DNA of 64,000 bases from Maritimibacter sp. HL-12. Lineage in GTDB: Bacteria > Pseudomonadota > Alphaproteobacteria > Rhodobacterales > Rhodobacteraceae. The translations under genes and the position numbers were made by a program. Positions 11,565-20,666 of the stretch are shown piece after piece (position 1 is the stretch's first letter; each line of letters starts with the position of its first letter). The DNA is taken from NCBI RefSeq assembly GCF_900177545.1, contig NZ_FXBQ01000001.1, positions 3,504,163 through 3,568,162 of the forward strand. Reading direction: 5' to 3'. A model generated the notes under the pieces. It saw only the letters and a list, made by a program, of their open reading frames with translations, searched no databases and was not told the origin of the DNA.

Positions 11565-12757
11565 GGGATCAGGCGGTAGAACAGCGCCTTGAGATAGCCG
11601 CTCTCGGCAAGCTGCGGGTGCTGCGGATGGTCGGGTCCGGCAAAGCCGGTGTGGATCAGTTGGGCCGACCGCCCGGCGCGCCCGATCCCCCGGTTGCACG
11701 CGGTGCGGAACCGCGCCAGATCGACGGCGTGGGAGCAGGAGCAGAGGCCGAGATAGCCGCCCTCGACCACCAGACCCGCCGCCGCCCGCGCGACGCGCTC
11801 ATAGGCCCGAAGCCCGGCCTCCAGCGCCGGTTTCGCGGGCGCGAAGGCGGGCGGATCGCAGATCACCATGTCGAACCGCGCGCCCTCCTCGGCCAGAGCC
11901 TCTAGCACCGCGAAGGCATCGCCGGCGCGGGTGGCGAAGCGGTCGGCGACACCGGACAGCGCCGCCCCCTCCTCGGCCAGCGCCAGCGCCGGGGCCGAGC
12001 CATCGACCGCCAGCGCGCTCGCGGCACCGCCTGCCAGCGCGGCGAGCGAAAAGCCGCCAACATGGGAGAACACGTCGAGCACCCGCGCACCCTGCGCGAG
12101 CCCCGCCGCGAAGGCATGGTTCGGGCGCTGGTCGTAGTAAAGCCCGGTCTTCTGCCCGCCGAGAATGTCGGCCACGTAGGTCGCGCCGTTCATCGGCACC
12201 GCCACCGCCTGCGGGTCTTGCCCGATCAGCACCAGGCTCACGTCGTCGAGCCCTTCGAGCGCGCGGGCGCGTCCGGCGGCGTTCTTGACCACCACGCTCA
12301 CCCCCGTCACCGACACCAAGGCCGCAGCCAGATCGTCGATCAGCCGGTCGGCCCAGGCCGCGTTGGGCTGGATCACCGCGACCTCGCCGAAGCGGTCGAT
12401 CACCACGCCCGGCAACCCGTCGGCCTCGGCGTGAATGAGCCGGTAGAAGGGCGCGGCGTAGAGCCGTTCGCGCAGAGCCAGCGCGATCGCGATCCGGTCG
12501 CGCAGCCAGTCGGGGCCGATCTCGGCGGCGGGGTCGCGGTCGAGCACGCGGGCGAAGATACGCGAGGCCGGCGTGACGGCGACGGTGGCGAGGGGGATGC
12601 GGCCCTCGTCCTCCAGCACCGCGATGGTGCCCGGGGCGAGCGCCTTGGTGCGTCGGTCGGTGACGATCTCGTTGTCATAGACCCAAGGCGCGCCATGGCG
12701 GATTGCGCGGGCGTTGGCCTTGGGCTTGAGGCGGATGGTGGGGCGAATATCGGTCAT
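11561..12757 (-). CDS. RlmI-like class I SAM-dependent rRNA methyltransferase
   Basis: 398 residues with the two-part layout of the RlmI family: an N-terminal PUA-like domain (IRLKPKANARAIRHGAPWVY) and a C-terminal Rossmann methyltransferase. GLYYDQRPN, the SAM-binding VLDVFSHVGGFS and the catalytic CDPPAFA loop are seen. RlmI methylates C5 of a 23S rRNA cytosine; the exact target here is not determined. The C-terminus has a conserved CSCSH turn. It is first of a two-gene unit with the PIN gene. Confidence 0.88.
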   Translation of the reverse strand: MTDIRPTIRLKPKANARAIRHGAPWVYDNEIVTDRRTKALAPGTIAVLEDEGRIPLATVAVTPASRIFARVLDRDPAAEIGPDWLRDRIAIALALRERLYAAPFYRLIHAEADGLPGVVIDRFGEVAVIQPNAAWADRLIDDLAAALVSVTGVSVVVKNAAGRARALEGLDDVSLVLIGQDPQAVAVPMNGATYVADILGGQKTGLYYDQRPNHAFAAGLAQGARVLDVFSHVGGFSLAALAGGAASALAVDGSAPALALAEEGAALSGVADRFATRAGDAFAVLEALAEEGARFDMVICDPPAFAPAKPALEAGLRAYERVARAAAGLVVEGGYLGLCSCSHAVDLARFRTACNRGIGRAGRSAQLIHTGFAGPDHPQHPQLAESGYLKALFYRLIP

Positions 12758-12849
12758 GCCGCTCCCCTACCCCAGCGCGCGCCCGACGCAAAGCGCAAAC
12801 GAAAGGGGCACACCCTGCGGCGCGCCCCGGCTCGTCGGTTTTGCCTGCC

Positions 12850-13476
12850 TCAGCCTTGAAGAAAGTCGCGCGGGCGAGTGAGTTCCTGGCGGATCATGTC
12901 CTTGACCAGCGCGGTGATCTCCAGCCTCTGGTTCAGCCCCTGCGCCTCGTTCTCCAGCGCCTGCTCGGCGCTGACCCGGTGATCGAAGCCGATCCGGCGC
13001 GCAGGCTCCAGCAATTCGCCGGTCCTGGCGTCGCGCACCGCGACAAACATCCAGACCTCGTGCTCACCGCCGATCGAGTAGCGGGTGCGCTTGGTGAGCG
13101 CGTGGAACCGCGTCATCACGACTTCGAGCACCACGTCGCGGCTGCCGGTGATGTCCGACACGCCCTCTTCAAGCGCCTCCGTCATCAACGCGCGCACCTG
13201 GGCGTGGCGGTCGCCCGCCGGGTCTTCCTGCCACAGGATATCGCTGCGCGGCTTGATGCCGTTCTGTTCCGACGAGGTAAGCACGTCCGGCACCTCGACC
13301 TTCACATCCACCACCCGGTAGGACGGGTTGAGCGGCACCGGGGCGTGGCCCTCGACCTGCTTGGTACTCAGAAGGCCCGAGCTTTCCAGTGCATTTCGGC
13401 TGACGATATCGCCCCCCGCACAGGCAGAGAGCAGGGCGGCGGCGGTCAGCACCAGGGCTGCGCGGATCATTGTCAT
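12850..13476 (-). CDS. Secreted lipoprotein of unknown function
   Basis: 208 residues. A lipoprotein signal peptide ends in the lipobox LLSAC, so the mature protein begins with a lipidated cysteine at about residue 19. The start has a strong ribosome site (GGAGGA). The mature part has beta-rich segments such as YRVVDVKVEVPDVL and DVVLEVVMTRFHAL and a C-terminal helix. It may belong to a family of uncharacterised Rhodobacterales lipoproteins (DUF6778 is a guess). It is transcribed away from edd. Confidence 0.8.
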   Translation of the reverse strand: MTMIRAALVLTAAALLSACAGGDIVSRNALESSGLLSTKQVEGHAPVPLNPSYRVVDVKVEVPDVLTSSEQNGIKPRSDILWQEDPAGDRHAQVRALMTEALEEGVSDITGSRDVVLEVVMTRFHALTKRTRYSIGGEHEVWMFVAVRDARTGELLEPARRIGFDHRVSAEQALENEAQGLNQRLEITALVKDMIRQELTRPRDFLQG

Positions 13477-13599
13477 GGTTTCCTCCAGCTTCTTTCACGC
13501 GTCTCGTTGCTCGCGAGATTGTTGACCAAATGCGGCGGAACTGCGGAAAACTGGCGGTATTATCGCGAATATTGGCCGATGCCGGCCGGCGTCGGGTAT

Positions 13600-13613
13600 T
13601 GTTAGCGCTAAAT
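13600..13613. promoter_or_regulatory. LacI-family-type operator before edd
   Basis: TGTTAGCGCTAAAT holds the perfect palindrome TTAGCGCTAA with a central CG, the form used by LacI-family sugar-acid regulators. It lies 72 bases before the edd start in the 208-base gap between the divergent lipoprotein and edd. A regulator of gluconate or ketogluconate use is expected; none is encoded in the window. Confidence 0.55.
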
Positions 13614-13684
13614 CCCTGTGCTACCTCCCCGGCAAGTTCCCGTGCCCGGTTGCATAGCCCCGCAGACGACGAAGGACCGCCCCG

Positions 13685-15490
13685 ATGACCCTCCACCCCG
13701 AGCTTGACCGGATCACCCAGCGCATCATTGCCCGTTCCGAAGCCCGCCGTGCCGCCTATCTCGAGCGCGTCGCGCGCGCCGCCGACAACGGCCCGCGCCG
13801 GGCGCACCTGAGCTGTTCCAACCAGGCCCACGCCTATGCCGGGGCCGGTGCCGACCAAGGCGCGCTGGCCAAGGGTCGTGCCCCCAACATTGGCATCGTC
13901 ACCGCCTATAACGACATGCTCTCGGCCCATGCGCCCTACAAGGACTACCCCGACCTGATCAAGGCCACCGCCCGCGCCGAGGGCGCCACGGCGCAGGTCG
14001 CCGGCGGGGTTCCGGCGATGTGCGACGGGGTCACGCAAGGCGAGACCGGCATGGAACTCAGCCTGTTCTCGCGTGACGTGATCGCGCTCGCCGCCGGCGT
14101 CGCGCTCAGCCACAACACCTTTGATGCAGCGCTCTATCTCGGCATCTGCGACAAGATCGTGCCCGGCCTCGTGATCGCCGCCGCCACCTTCGGGCATATC
14201 CCCGCCGTCTTCGTGCCCGCCGGGCCGATGACCTCCGGCATCTCGAACGACGACAAGGCCAAGGTGCGCCAGCGCTTCGCCACCGGCGAGGCCAGCCGCG
14301 AGGAGTTGATGGCCTCCGAGATGGCGGCCTATCATGGCCCCGGTACCTGCACCTTCTACGGCACCGCCAATTCCAACCAGATGCTGATGGAATTCATGGG
14401 GTTGCACCTGCCCGGTGCGAGCTTTGTCAATCCCGGCACGCCGTTGCGCGAGGCGCTCACTGCCGAGGCCGCGCGCCGGGTGCTGGCGATCACCGCGCTC
14501 GGCAACGAATTCACCCCGGTGGCGGACGTGCTCGACGAGAAGGCCTTCGCCAACGGCATCGTCGGGCTGATGGCGACCGGCGGCTCGACAAACCTCGTGC
14601 TCCACCTCGTCGCCATGGCGCGCGCCGCCGGGGTCGAGCTGACGCTGGAGGATTTCGCCGAGATCTCCGCGATCACGCCGCTGCTGGCGCGGGTCTATCC
14701 CAACGGGCTGGCGGACGTGAACCATTTCCACGCCGCCGGCGGGCTTGGCTACATGATCGGCAACCTGCTCGACGCGGGGCTTCTGCATCCCGATACCAGG
14801 ACCGTGGCGGGCGGCGGGCTCAAGGCCTATGCCAGCGAGGCAAAACTGGACGGCGACAGGGTGACATGGGAACCCGCCCCGCGCGACAGCCTGAACGACA
14901 AGATCCTGCGCCCCGCCGCCGATCCGTTCCAGCCCTCGGGTGGCCTTGTCCAGCTTGCGGGCAACATCGGGCAAGGCGTGATCAAGGTGTCTGCCGTCGC
15001 GCCCGAGCGGCAGGTGATCGAGGCCCCGGCACGGGTGTTCCACGACCAGGAGAGCGTGAAGGCCGCGTTCAAGGCGGGCGAGTTCACCGGCGACGTGGTG
15101 GTGGTGGTGCGCTTCCAGGGCCCCAGCGCCAACGGCATGCCCGAGTTGCACGGGCTGACGCCCACCCTCGCGGTCTTGCAGGACCGCGGCCACAAGGTTG
15201 CCCTCGTCACCGATGGCCGGATGTCGGGCGCGTCGGGCAAGGTGCCTGCGGCGATCCATGTCTCGCCCGAGGCGGCAAACGGCGGGCCGATTGCCAAGGT
15301 GCGTGACGGCGACCGGGTGCGGCTCGATGCGCAGGCCGGAACACTGGAGGTTCTCGAAGACGATTTCGACGACCGCACCCCGATCAGGGCCGATCTGAGC
15401 GCCAACCGCGCGGGCATCGGGCGCGAATTGTTCGACGTATTCCGCCAGAATGTCGGCCTCGCCACCGATGGCGCCGCCGTCGTCGTCTAG
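13685..15490 (+). CDS. edd: Phosphogluconate dehydratase
   Basis: Converts 6-phosphogluconate to 2-keto-3-deoxy-6-phosphogluconate, the first dedicated Entner-Doudoroff step. 601 residues, standard for the IlvD/Edd family. Iron-sulfur and active-site segments include [30 protein letters not shown] and [13 protein letters not shown]. The C-terminal swivel domain carries [23 protein letters not shown] palindromic operator lies upstream, and eda follows 10 bases after the stop, so the pair is an operon. Confidence 0.96.
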   Translation: MTLHPELDRITQRIIARSEARRAAYLERVARAADNGPRRAHLSCSNQAHAYAGAGADQGALAKGRAPNIGIVTAYNDMLSAHAPYKDYPDLIKATARAEGATAQVAGGVPAMCDGVTQGETGMELSLFSRDVIALAAGVALSHNTFDAALYLGICDKIVPGLVIAAATFGHIPAVFVPAGPMTSGISNDDKAKVRQRFATGEASREELMASEMAAYHGPGTCTFYGTANSNQMLMEFMGLHLPGASFVNPGTPLREALTAEAARRVLAITALGNEFTPVADVLDEKAFANGIVGLMATGGSTNLVLHLVAMARAAGVELTLEDFAEISAITPLLARVYPNGLADVNHFHAAGGLGYMIGNLLDAGLLHPDTRTVAGGGLKAYASEAKLDGDRVTWEPAPRDSLNDKILRPAADPFQPSGGLVQLAGNIGQGVIKVSAVAPERQVIEAPARVFHDQESVKAAFKAGEFTGDVVVVVRFQGPSANGMPELHGLTPTLAVLQDRGHKVALVTDGRMSGASGKVPAAIHVSPEAANGGPIAKVRDGDRVRLDAQAGTLEVLEDDFDDRTPIRADLSANRAGIGRELFDVFRQNVGLATDGAAVVV

Positions 15491-15500
15491 GGAGAACCGC

Positions 15501-16145
15501 ATGACACCACAGGACGCCAGCCGAAAAACCGAAGAGATCTGCCGCCTCGCCCCGATCGTGCCGGTGCTCGTGGTCGATGACGTGGCCCATGCCGCACCGC
15601 TCGCGCGCGCCCTCGTGGCGGGCGGGTTGCCCGCACTGGAAGTCACCTTGCGCACCGCCTCGGCGCTCGACGTGATCGCCGCCATGGCCGAAGTTCCGGG
15701 CGGCGTGGTCGGCGCGGGCACCCTGCTGACCGCCGACGACGTGAAGCGGGCCAAGGACGCGGGCGCACGCTTCGGGGTGTCGCCCGGTGCCACGGATGCA
15801 TTGCTCGATGCGGCCGAGGCGCATGACCTGCCGCTGCTGCCCGGCGCGGCCACCGCCTCCGAGGCGATGCGGCTGTTCGAGCGCGGCTATTCGGTTTTGA
15901 AGTTTTTCCCTGCCGAGGCGGCGGGCGGCGCGGCGTTCCTCAGATCGCTCGCCTCGCCCCTGCCCGCGATCCGGTTCTGCCCGACCGGCGGCGTGACCCC
16001 GGCCAATGCCGAGGATTACCTTTCGCTCCCCAACGTGCTCTGCGCGGGCGGGAGCTGGGTGGCCCCGAAAGCGGCGATGGCGGCGGGAGACTGGGCCGGG
16101 ATCGAGACGCTGGCGCGCGAAGCGGCCCGGCTCGGCCGGGGCTGA
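15501..16145 (+). CDS. eda: KDPG aldolase
   Basis: 2-dehydro-3-deoxyphosphogluconate aldolase, splitting KDPG to pyruvate and glyceraldehyde 3-phosphate. 214 residues, the usual trimeric class I barrel. APIVPVLVVDD, EVTLRTASAL (general-base glutamate), GAGTLLTADD, and the Schiff-base lysine in YSVLKFFPAEA are visible; FCPTGGVTPANA binds phosphate. Start ATG 15501 has GGAGAA directly upstream. Confidence 0.96.
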   Translation: MTPQDASRKTEEICRLAPIVPVLVVDDVAHAAPLARALVAGGLPALEVTLRTASALDVIAAMAEVPGGVVGAGTLLTADDVKRAKDAGARFGVSPGATDALLDAAEAHDLPLLPGAATASEAMRLFERGYSVLKFFPAEAAGGAAFLRSLASPLPAIRFCPTGGVTPANAEDYLSLPNVLCAGGSWVAPKAAMAAGDWAGIETLAREAARLGRG

Positions 16146-16215
16146 GCGCGGCCCTGCCCCGTCACGATCTCACCGCTGGAAATGGCGGCGCGCACCCCGC
16201 GCCGCGCGCCCGCTC

Positions 16216-17550
16216 TCAGATGTAGTCCGAGCGCTGCAGCCCGTATTTGGCCATCTTCTCGTTGAGGGTTCGGCGCGGCAGGCACAACTCGTCCATGACC
16301 CCCACGATCGAGCCCTTGTGGCGGCGCATCGTATTGTCGATCAGCATCCGCTCGAAGGCTTCGACGTATTCCTTGAGCGGTTTGCCCTCGGTCGTCATCG
16401 TCGCGCCCTCGACGTCGTCATGATCGTTCATCAGCAGCGACGAGATCGTGCCCGAGCCACGGCGCGATTGCAGCACCGCCCGCTCGGCGATGTTGATCAA
16501 CTGGCGGATGTTGCCGGGCCACGGTGCCTGCAGCAACTGGGCCGCCTCCTGCGCGCTCACCGCGGGCGCGGCACAGCCGTATTCCTCCGCGAACTGGTCG
16601 CCGAACCGGGTGAACAGCATCAGGATGTCTTCGCCGCGCGCACGCAGCGGCGGCAGGGTGATCTTCATCTGCGCCAGGCGATAGAACAGGTCGGGCCTGA
16701 GGCAATCCTCGCAGGTGCGCCCGCCTTCCTGCAAGTTGCAGATCGCCACCACGCGGGTTTCGGGCGGGGTGCCCTGGTCGTTCATCCAAGCCAGGAGCCG
16801 TGCCTGAAGGCTCATCGGCAGCGCCTCGATATCTTCGAGCACCAGGGTGCCGCCACGGGCCTGCTCGACGAAGGGCTGCTGGCCGCCCTCCTCGATCGGG
16901 CCGAAGAGCTTTGCCCCCAGCGCCTCTTCATCCTGCCCGGCCAGACGAACCACAACGAACTTGCGCCCTGCCTTCGCCCCCACCGCGTGCAGCGCATGGG
17001 CCACGAGGGTCTTGCCGGTGCCGGTCTCGCCGTCGATCAGCACATGGCCGTCGGCCTGGCCGAGATCGAGGATATCCTCGCGCAGCCGTTCCATCACCGG
17101 GCTGGCCCCGACGAGCTTTTTCATGATCGTGCCGCCGTCGCCCAGTTCGCGGCGCAGCGCGCGGGCGTCGAGCGTCATCCGCCGGACCTGGGTGGCCTTC
17201 TTGGCAAGCTCGGTCATCCGGTCGGGGTTGAAAGGCTTTTCGAGGAAGTCGTAGGCTCCGACCCGCATCGCCTCGACCGCCATCGGCACGTCGCCATGGC
17301 CGGTGATCATGATCACCGGGAGCGACGAGTCGACGCTCATGAGTTTTTTCAGAAACTGCATCCCGTCCATGCCGGGCATGCGGATATCGGAGATGATCAC
17401 GCCGGGGTAGTCCTGGCCGACCGATTTGAGCGCCTCCTCGGCGGAGGGAAAGGTTTCGGTATCGAATCCCGAGAGCGCCAGCCACTGGCTGATGGATTGG
17501 CGCATGTCCTGTTCGTCATCGACGATCGCGATTTTCATAGCCTGTGCCAT
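16216..17550 (-). CDS. dctD: DctD-like response regulator with AAA+ domain lacking GAFTGA
   Basis: 444 residues: receiver domain (phospho-acceptor Asp55 in IISDIRMPG, Lys105 in EKPF), AAA+ domain (Walker A GETGTGKT at 174-181, FYRLAQMKITLPPLR) and a C-terminal Fis-type helix-turn-helix (GVMDELCLPRRTLNEKM). Where sigma54 activators carry ELFGHEKGAFTGA, this protein reads KLFGPIEEGGQQPF and is about six residues shorter. The Walker B aspartate position reads LVLEDIE. Loss of the GAFTGA loop is known for Rhodobacter NtrC, which works without sigma54. It pairs with dctB upstream and probably controls C4-dicarboxylate uptake. Confidence 0.88.
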   Translation of the reverse strand: MAQAMKIAIVDDEQDMRQSISQWLALSGFDTETFPSAEEALKSVGQDYPGVIISDIRMPGMDGMQFLKKLMSVDSSLPVIMITGHGDVPMAVEAMRVGAYDFLEKPFNPDRMTELAKKATQVRRMTLDARALRRELGDGGTIMKKLVGASPVMERLREDILDLGQADGHVLIDGETGTGKTLVAHALHAVGAKAGRKFVVVRLAGQDEEALGAKLFGPIEEGGQQPFVEQARGGTLVLEDIEALPMSLQARLLAWMNDQGTPPETRVVAICNLQEGGRTCEDCLRPDLFYRLAQMKITLPPLRARGEDILMLFTRFGDQFAEEYGCAAPAVSAQEAAQLLQAPWPGNIRQLINIAERAVLQSRRGSGTISSLLMNDHDDVEGATMTTEGKPLKEYVEAFERMLIDNTMRRHKGSIVGVMDELCLPRRTLNEKMAKYGLQRSDYI

Positions 17551-17619
17551 GGTCTTTACCCTCTGGCCCCCTTCGGGCCGCATTACCCCGGGCTATCCCC
17601 CCGGTCGGACATTCGCGGC

Positions 17620-19425
17620 TCACTCGGCCGCTTCGACGCCCGTCACATCGTTTTTCGCTTCTTCCTTGAAGATAGGCAATTCCACTTCGAATACAGCCCC
17701 CCCTGTTGTCGCATTTCGCGCGGTCAGGCGGCCACCGAGATCGGCGACGATGCCCGAGGAGATCGCCAGCCCGAGTCCGACGCCATCGCCGGGCTGCTTG
17801 GTGGTGTAGAACGGCTCGAACAATTGCTCCAGATCCTCCACCCCGGGGCCGTTGTCGCGCACCGAGATCCGCGCGCTTTTCTCGTCGGCGGTGAGCAGGA
17901 TGTCGACCTGCGGCGCATCGACGGCCTTGGTTGCGTCGATCGCGTTGCGCATCAGGTTGATCAGAACCTGTTCGAGCCGGAGCCGGTCGCCCATCACCAT
18001 CACCGGCGCGCGCGGCACGTTGCGGGTGATGCGCACCTGCCGGCGCTTGAGCTGTGGTTCCATCATGCCAAGCGCGGCCGATACGCTTTCGCGGATGTCG
18101 AGCGGGGTGCAGGCATCGCCGCCCTTGCGGGCGTAGGACTTGAGCTGCCGGGTGATCGCCCCCATCCGCTCGATCAGATCGTCGATCCGCTGGAAGCTCG
18201 ACAGCGCCTCCTCCGGCCGCTTGCGCTGTAACAGGAGCTTGGCCCCGGCGAGGTAGGTCTTCATCGCCGCGAGCGGCTGGTTCAATTCGTGGCTGACGGC
18301 GGCCGACATTTCGCCCAGCACCGCGAGCTTGGAGCTTTGGGCCAGCGTCTGCTCGGCCACCTGCAGGTTCGCCTCCGCCTTCTGGCGCTCGGCCACCTCG
18401 CGGCTCAGCGCCGCGTTGAGCTGGCGCAACTCGGCCGATTCGAGCTGGAACAAAAGCGAGCGCGACGTGGCGCGCCGGCTGATCAGGTAGAAGGTGAAGG
18501 CGAGCAGGATCGCAAACCCCATGATTTCGAGCGCCAGCACGCCATTGACCCGCTCGCGCACCGAGGAATAGGTGGTGAAAGAGGTGATCCGCCAGCCCTG
18601 GAACGGGATCCGCGCATCCTGCCGCAGCACATCGTCGCCGCTGAACAGGGCTTCCGCCGGCAGCGAGGCCCAGGAGGCGGTGGCCTGCACCGCGCGGGCG
18701 ATGGCGGTTTGGGGCTCGACAGTGGAAAAGGCCTCTGCCTCGGAGAGCCCGCGCCACCTTGGTTCGGTGGACAGGATGATGTTGCCTTCCGAATTGCTCA
18801 CCAGCACCGCGTCGGAAATCCCCGCCCAGCTCTGCTCGAACTTCGCCAGATCGACCTCCACCACGATCACCCCGAGGTTGAGGCCGCCGCTGGCGATCTT
18901 GCGGGCATAGGCGAAGCCATAGGCCCCGGTTTCGGTCCGGGTGGTGGTGAACACCGTGTCGGAGGAGCGCAGCGCCTCGATGTAATAGGGCGCAAGGCGG
19001 CTGGAGCCGCCGAGGCTCTCGCGCGTGGTCGCGGCCACGATCCGCCCGTCGGTATCGAGCAGCATCAGCGAGGCGGCACCGATCTCGTCGCGAAACGAGA
19101 TCAGACGCTGGGACGAGGTGGCATAGTCGCTCGAACTGAGGGCACCGATCAGCGCCGGGTCGCGCGAGAGCAGCAGCGGCACCACCGAATTGCGCTGAAG
19201 CTCGCTGATCAGGTTGCCGGAATACAGCGCGAGCCTGAGTTCGGCGCGCGACCGGGTGGTTTCGGTGTAGCGCGCGGTGAGCCACTCGTTCGAGATCCAG
19301 ACCGTCGCCACCGCGAGCGATATCAGCACGACGAGCGCCAGCCGCGCGCGCAGCGAAAGCCGCTGCGGCGGCGGGATCGCGGCGTCAGATTGGTCGCTTC
19401 GCACTGGCGGGTTGGTCAGGGCCAT
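17620..19425 (-). CDS. dctB: DctB-type sensor histidine kinase
   Basis: 601 residues from ATG 19425 (a GTG at 19440 is an alternative). One membrane helix near residues 28-45, a periplasmic double-PDC/Cache-type domain, and a second membrane helix (LALEIMGFAILLAFTFYLI). A coiled-coil linker leads to the kinase: H-box AVSHELNQPLAAMKT, N-box NLMRNAID, DNGPGVEDL and GVGLGLAIS. This is the DctB architecture, which senses C4-dicarboxylates and phosphorylates DctD. dctD follows after 69 bases. No dctPQM transporter genes are present here. Confidence 0.9.
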   Translation of the reverse strand: MALTNPPVRSDQSDAAIPPPQRLSLRARLALVVLISLAVATVWISNEWLTARYTETTRSRAELRLALYSGNLISELQRNSVVPLLLSRDPALIGALSSSDYATSSQRLISFRDEIGAASLMLLDTDGRIVAATTRESLGGSSRLAPYYIEALRSSDTVFTTTRTETGAYGFAYARKIASGGLNLGVIVVEVDLAKFEQSWAGISDAVLVSNSEGNIILSTEPRWRGLSEAEAFSTVEPQTAIARAVQATASWASLPAEALFSGDDVLRQDARIPFQGWRITSFTTYSSVRERVNGVLALEIMGFAILLAFTFYLISRRATSRSLLFQLESAELRQLNAALSREVAERQKAEANLQVAEQTLAQSSKLAVLGEMSAAVSHELNQPLAAMKTYLAGAKLLLQRKRPEEALSSFQRIDDLIERMGAITRQLKSYARKGGDACTPLDIRESVSAALGMMEPQLKRRQVRITRNVPRAPVMVMGDRLRLEQVLINLMRNAIDATKAVDAPQVDILLTADEKSARISVRDNGPGVEDLEQLFEPFYTTKQPGDGVGLGLAISSGIVADLGGRLTARNATTGGAVFEVELPIFKEEAKNDVTGVEAAE

Positions 19426-19462
19426 GGCGCGAGGATACACTCGGCGCGCCGCGCCTCACAAG

Positions 19463-20131
19463 TCAGGCCGAGACAAGCGCCTCGGCCAACGAGCGGAACA
19501 TTGCCACCCCGTCGGTGCCACCATGGGCCGGGTCGATCGCCCGTTCGGGGTGCGGCATCATCCCCAGCACCCGCCGGTTGGCCGAGAGCACCCCGGCGAT
19601 ATCGGCGGTGGAACCGTTGGGATTGTCGACATAGCGAAAGGCGATGCGGTCTTCCGCCTCAAGCTGGGCAAGCGTGGCCTCGTCGAGCTGGTAATTGCCA
19701 TCATGATGCGCGACCGGCACCGTGACATTCTGCCCCTGCCGATACGCCGAGGTGAAGGCGCTGGAGGCCGTTGCCACAGTCAGATCAACGGGTTTGCAGA
19801 TGAACTTGAGATTTGAATTGCGCATCAATGCCCCCGGCAGAAGCCCGGTCTCGGTCAGCACCTGGAAGCCGTTGCACACGCCCAGAACGTAGCCGCCCCG
19901 CCCGGCATGGGCCACAATCGAGCGGCTGATCGGCGACTTCGCGGCAATCGCGCCGCAGCGCAGATAATCGCCGAACGAAAACCCGCCCGGAACGCCGACG
20001 ATGTCGGTGCCCTCGGGCAGATGATCATCCTTGTGCCAGACCATGCGGACATCGGCGCCCGCCCGCTCGAAAGCCACCGCCATGTCGCGGTCGCAGTTGG
20101 AGCCGGGAAAAACAATGACAGCCGCGCGCAT
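19463..20131 (-). CDS. purQ: FGAM synthase glutaminase subunit
   Basis: Supplies ammonia from glutamine to PurL in purine synthesis. 222 residues, the small PurQ type used with PurS. Triad elements are Cys in VCNGFQVL and His/Glu in MMPHPER; the N-terminus [13 protein letters not shown] is typical. Its ATG overlaps the purS stop (ATGA), so the two are coupled in one transcript. PurL is outside the window. Confidence 0.96.
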   Translation of the reverse strand: MRAAVIVFPGSNCDRDMAVAFERAGADVRMVWHKDDHLPEGTDIVGVPGGFSFGDYLRCGAIAAKSPISRSIVAHAGRGGYVLGVCNGFQVLTETGLLPGALMRNSNLKFICKPVDLTVATASSAFTSAYRQGQNVTVPVAHHDGNYQLDEATLAQLEAEDRIAFRYVDNPNGSTADIAGVLSANRRVLGMMPHPERAIDPAHGGTDGVAMFRSLAEALVSA

Positions 20132-20373
20132 CAGCCCAGCACCTTCACGGCGTAGCTTTCGATCACGGTGTTGGCGAGCAGCTTCTCGGCCATCTCGGTG
20201 GCCTCGGCCTCGGCGGCGGCGGCGTCCTCGGTATCAAGGTCGAGCTCGATCACCTTGCCCTGTCGGACAGCGTTCACGTTGCCAAACCCGAGCGAGCCGA
20301 GCGCATGGCGCACCGCCTCGCCCTGCGGGTCGAGCACCCCGGTCTTCAGCATGACATCGACACGGACTTTCAT
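20131..20373 (-). CDS. purS: FGAM synthase subunit PurS
   Basis: 80-residue partner of PurL and PurQ that forms the ammonia channel complex. [20 protein letters not shown] is the classic N-terminus and GKVIELDLD the second strand. ATG 20373 has a GGAG site; a longer frame upstream is not conserved. The gene expected next to it, purC, is displaced by about 2.3 kb by an inserted operon. Confidence 0.95.
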   Translation of the reverse strand: MKVRVDVMLKTGVLDPQGEAVRHALGSLGFGNVNAVRQGKVIELDLDTEDAAAAEAEATEMAEKLLANTVIESYAVKVLG

Positions 20374-20522
20374 GGGCGCGGCTCCTTCGATTCCCCGGGC
20401 GATATGGCTTTTCGGGGCCGTCATACATGCAAGTGACGACAGGCGCCAGAATTTGAAGCGAATCGTATCCGCGACTCATTTTCTGCCGGTCCGTGGATCG
20501 GACGTTTTTCGCGAATGCGGAA

Positions 20523-20612
20523 ATGTCCCCATATGTCCCCATTTCGCCATAGCGATATGCACTTCTATGCGGAGTAATACCCTTTTGACCTCTTATGTCC
20601 CCTTTATATGTT
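20523..20612 (+). promoter_or_regulatory. Promoter and repeat operator of the XRE operon
   Basis: TTGACC (20585-20590) and TATGTT (20607-20612) are 16 bases apart, 55 bases before the XRE gene. ATGTCCCC occurs three times, at 20523-20530, 20533-20540 and 20595-20602. The third copy lies in the promoter spacer, the position expected of an operator for the regulator encoded downstream. Confidence 0.55.
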
Positions 20613-20666
20613 CCTCATTTAGGTCCACTCTTCTAGCACACGCGAATTGCATCGGAGCCGGAGACA

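Noticed and set aside
13169-15853. 894-residue minus-strand open frame
   Set aside because: Antisense to edd and partly out of frame with the lipoprotein gene; low-complexity His/Gly/Arg content and no motif.
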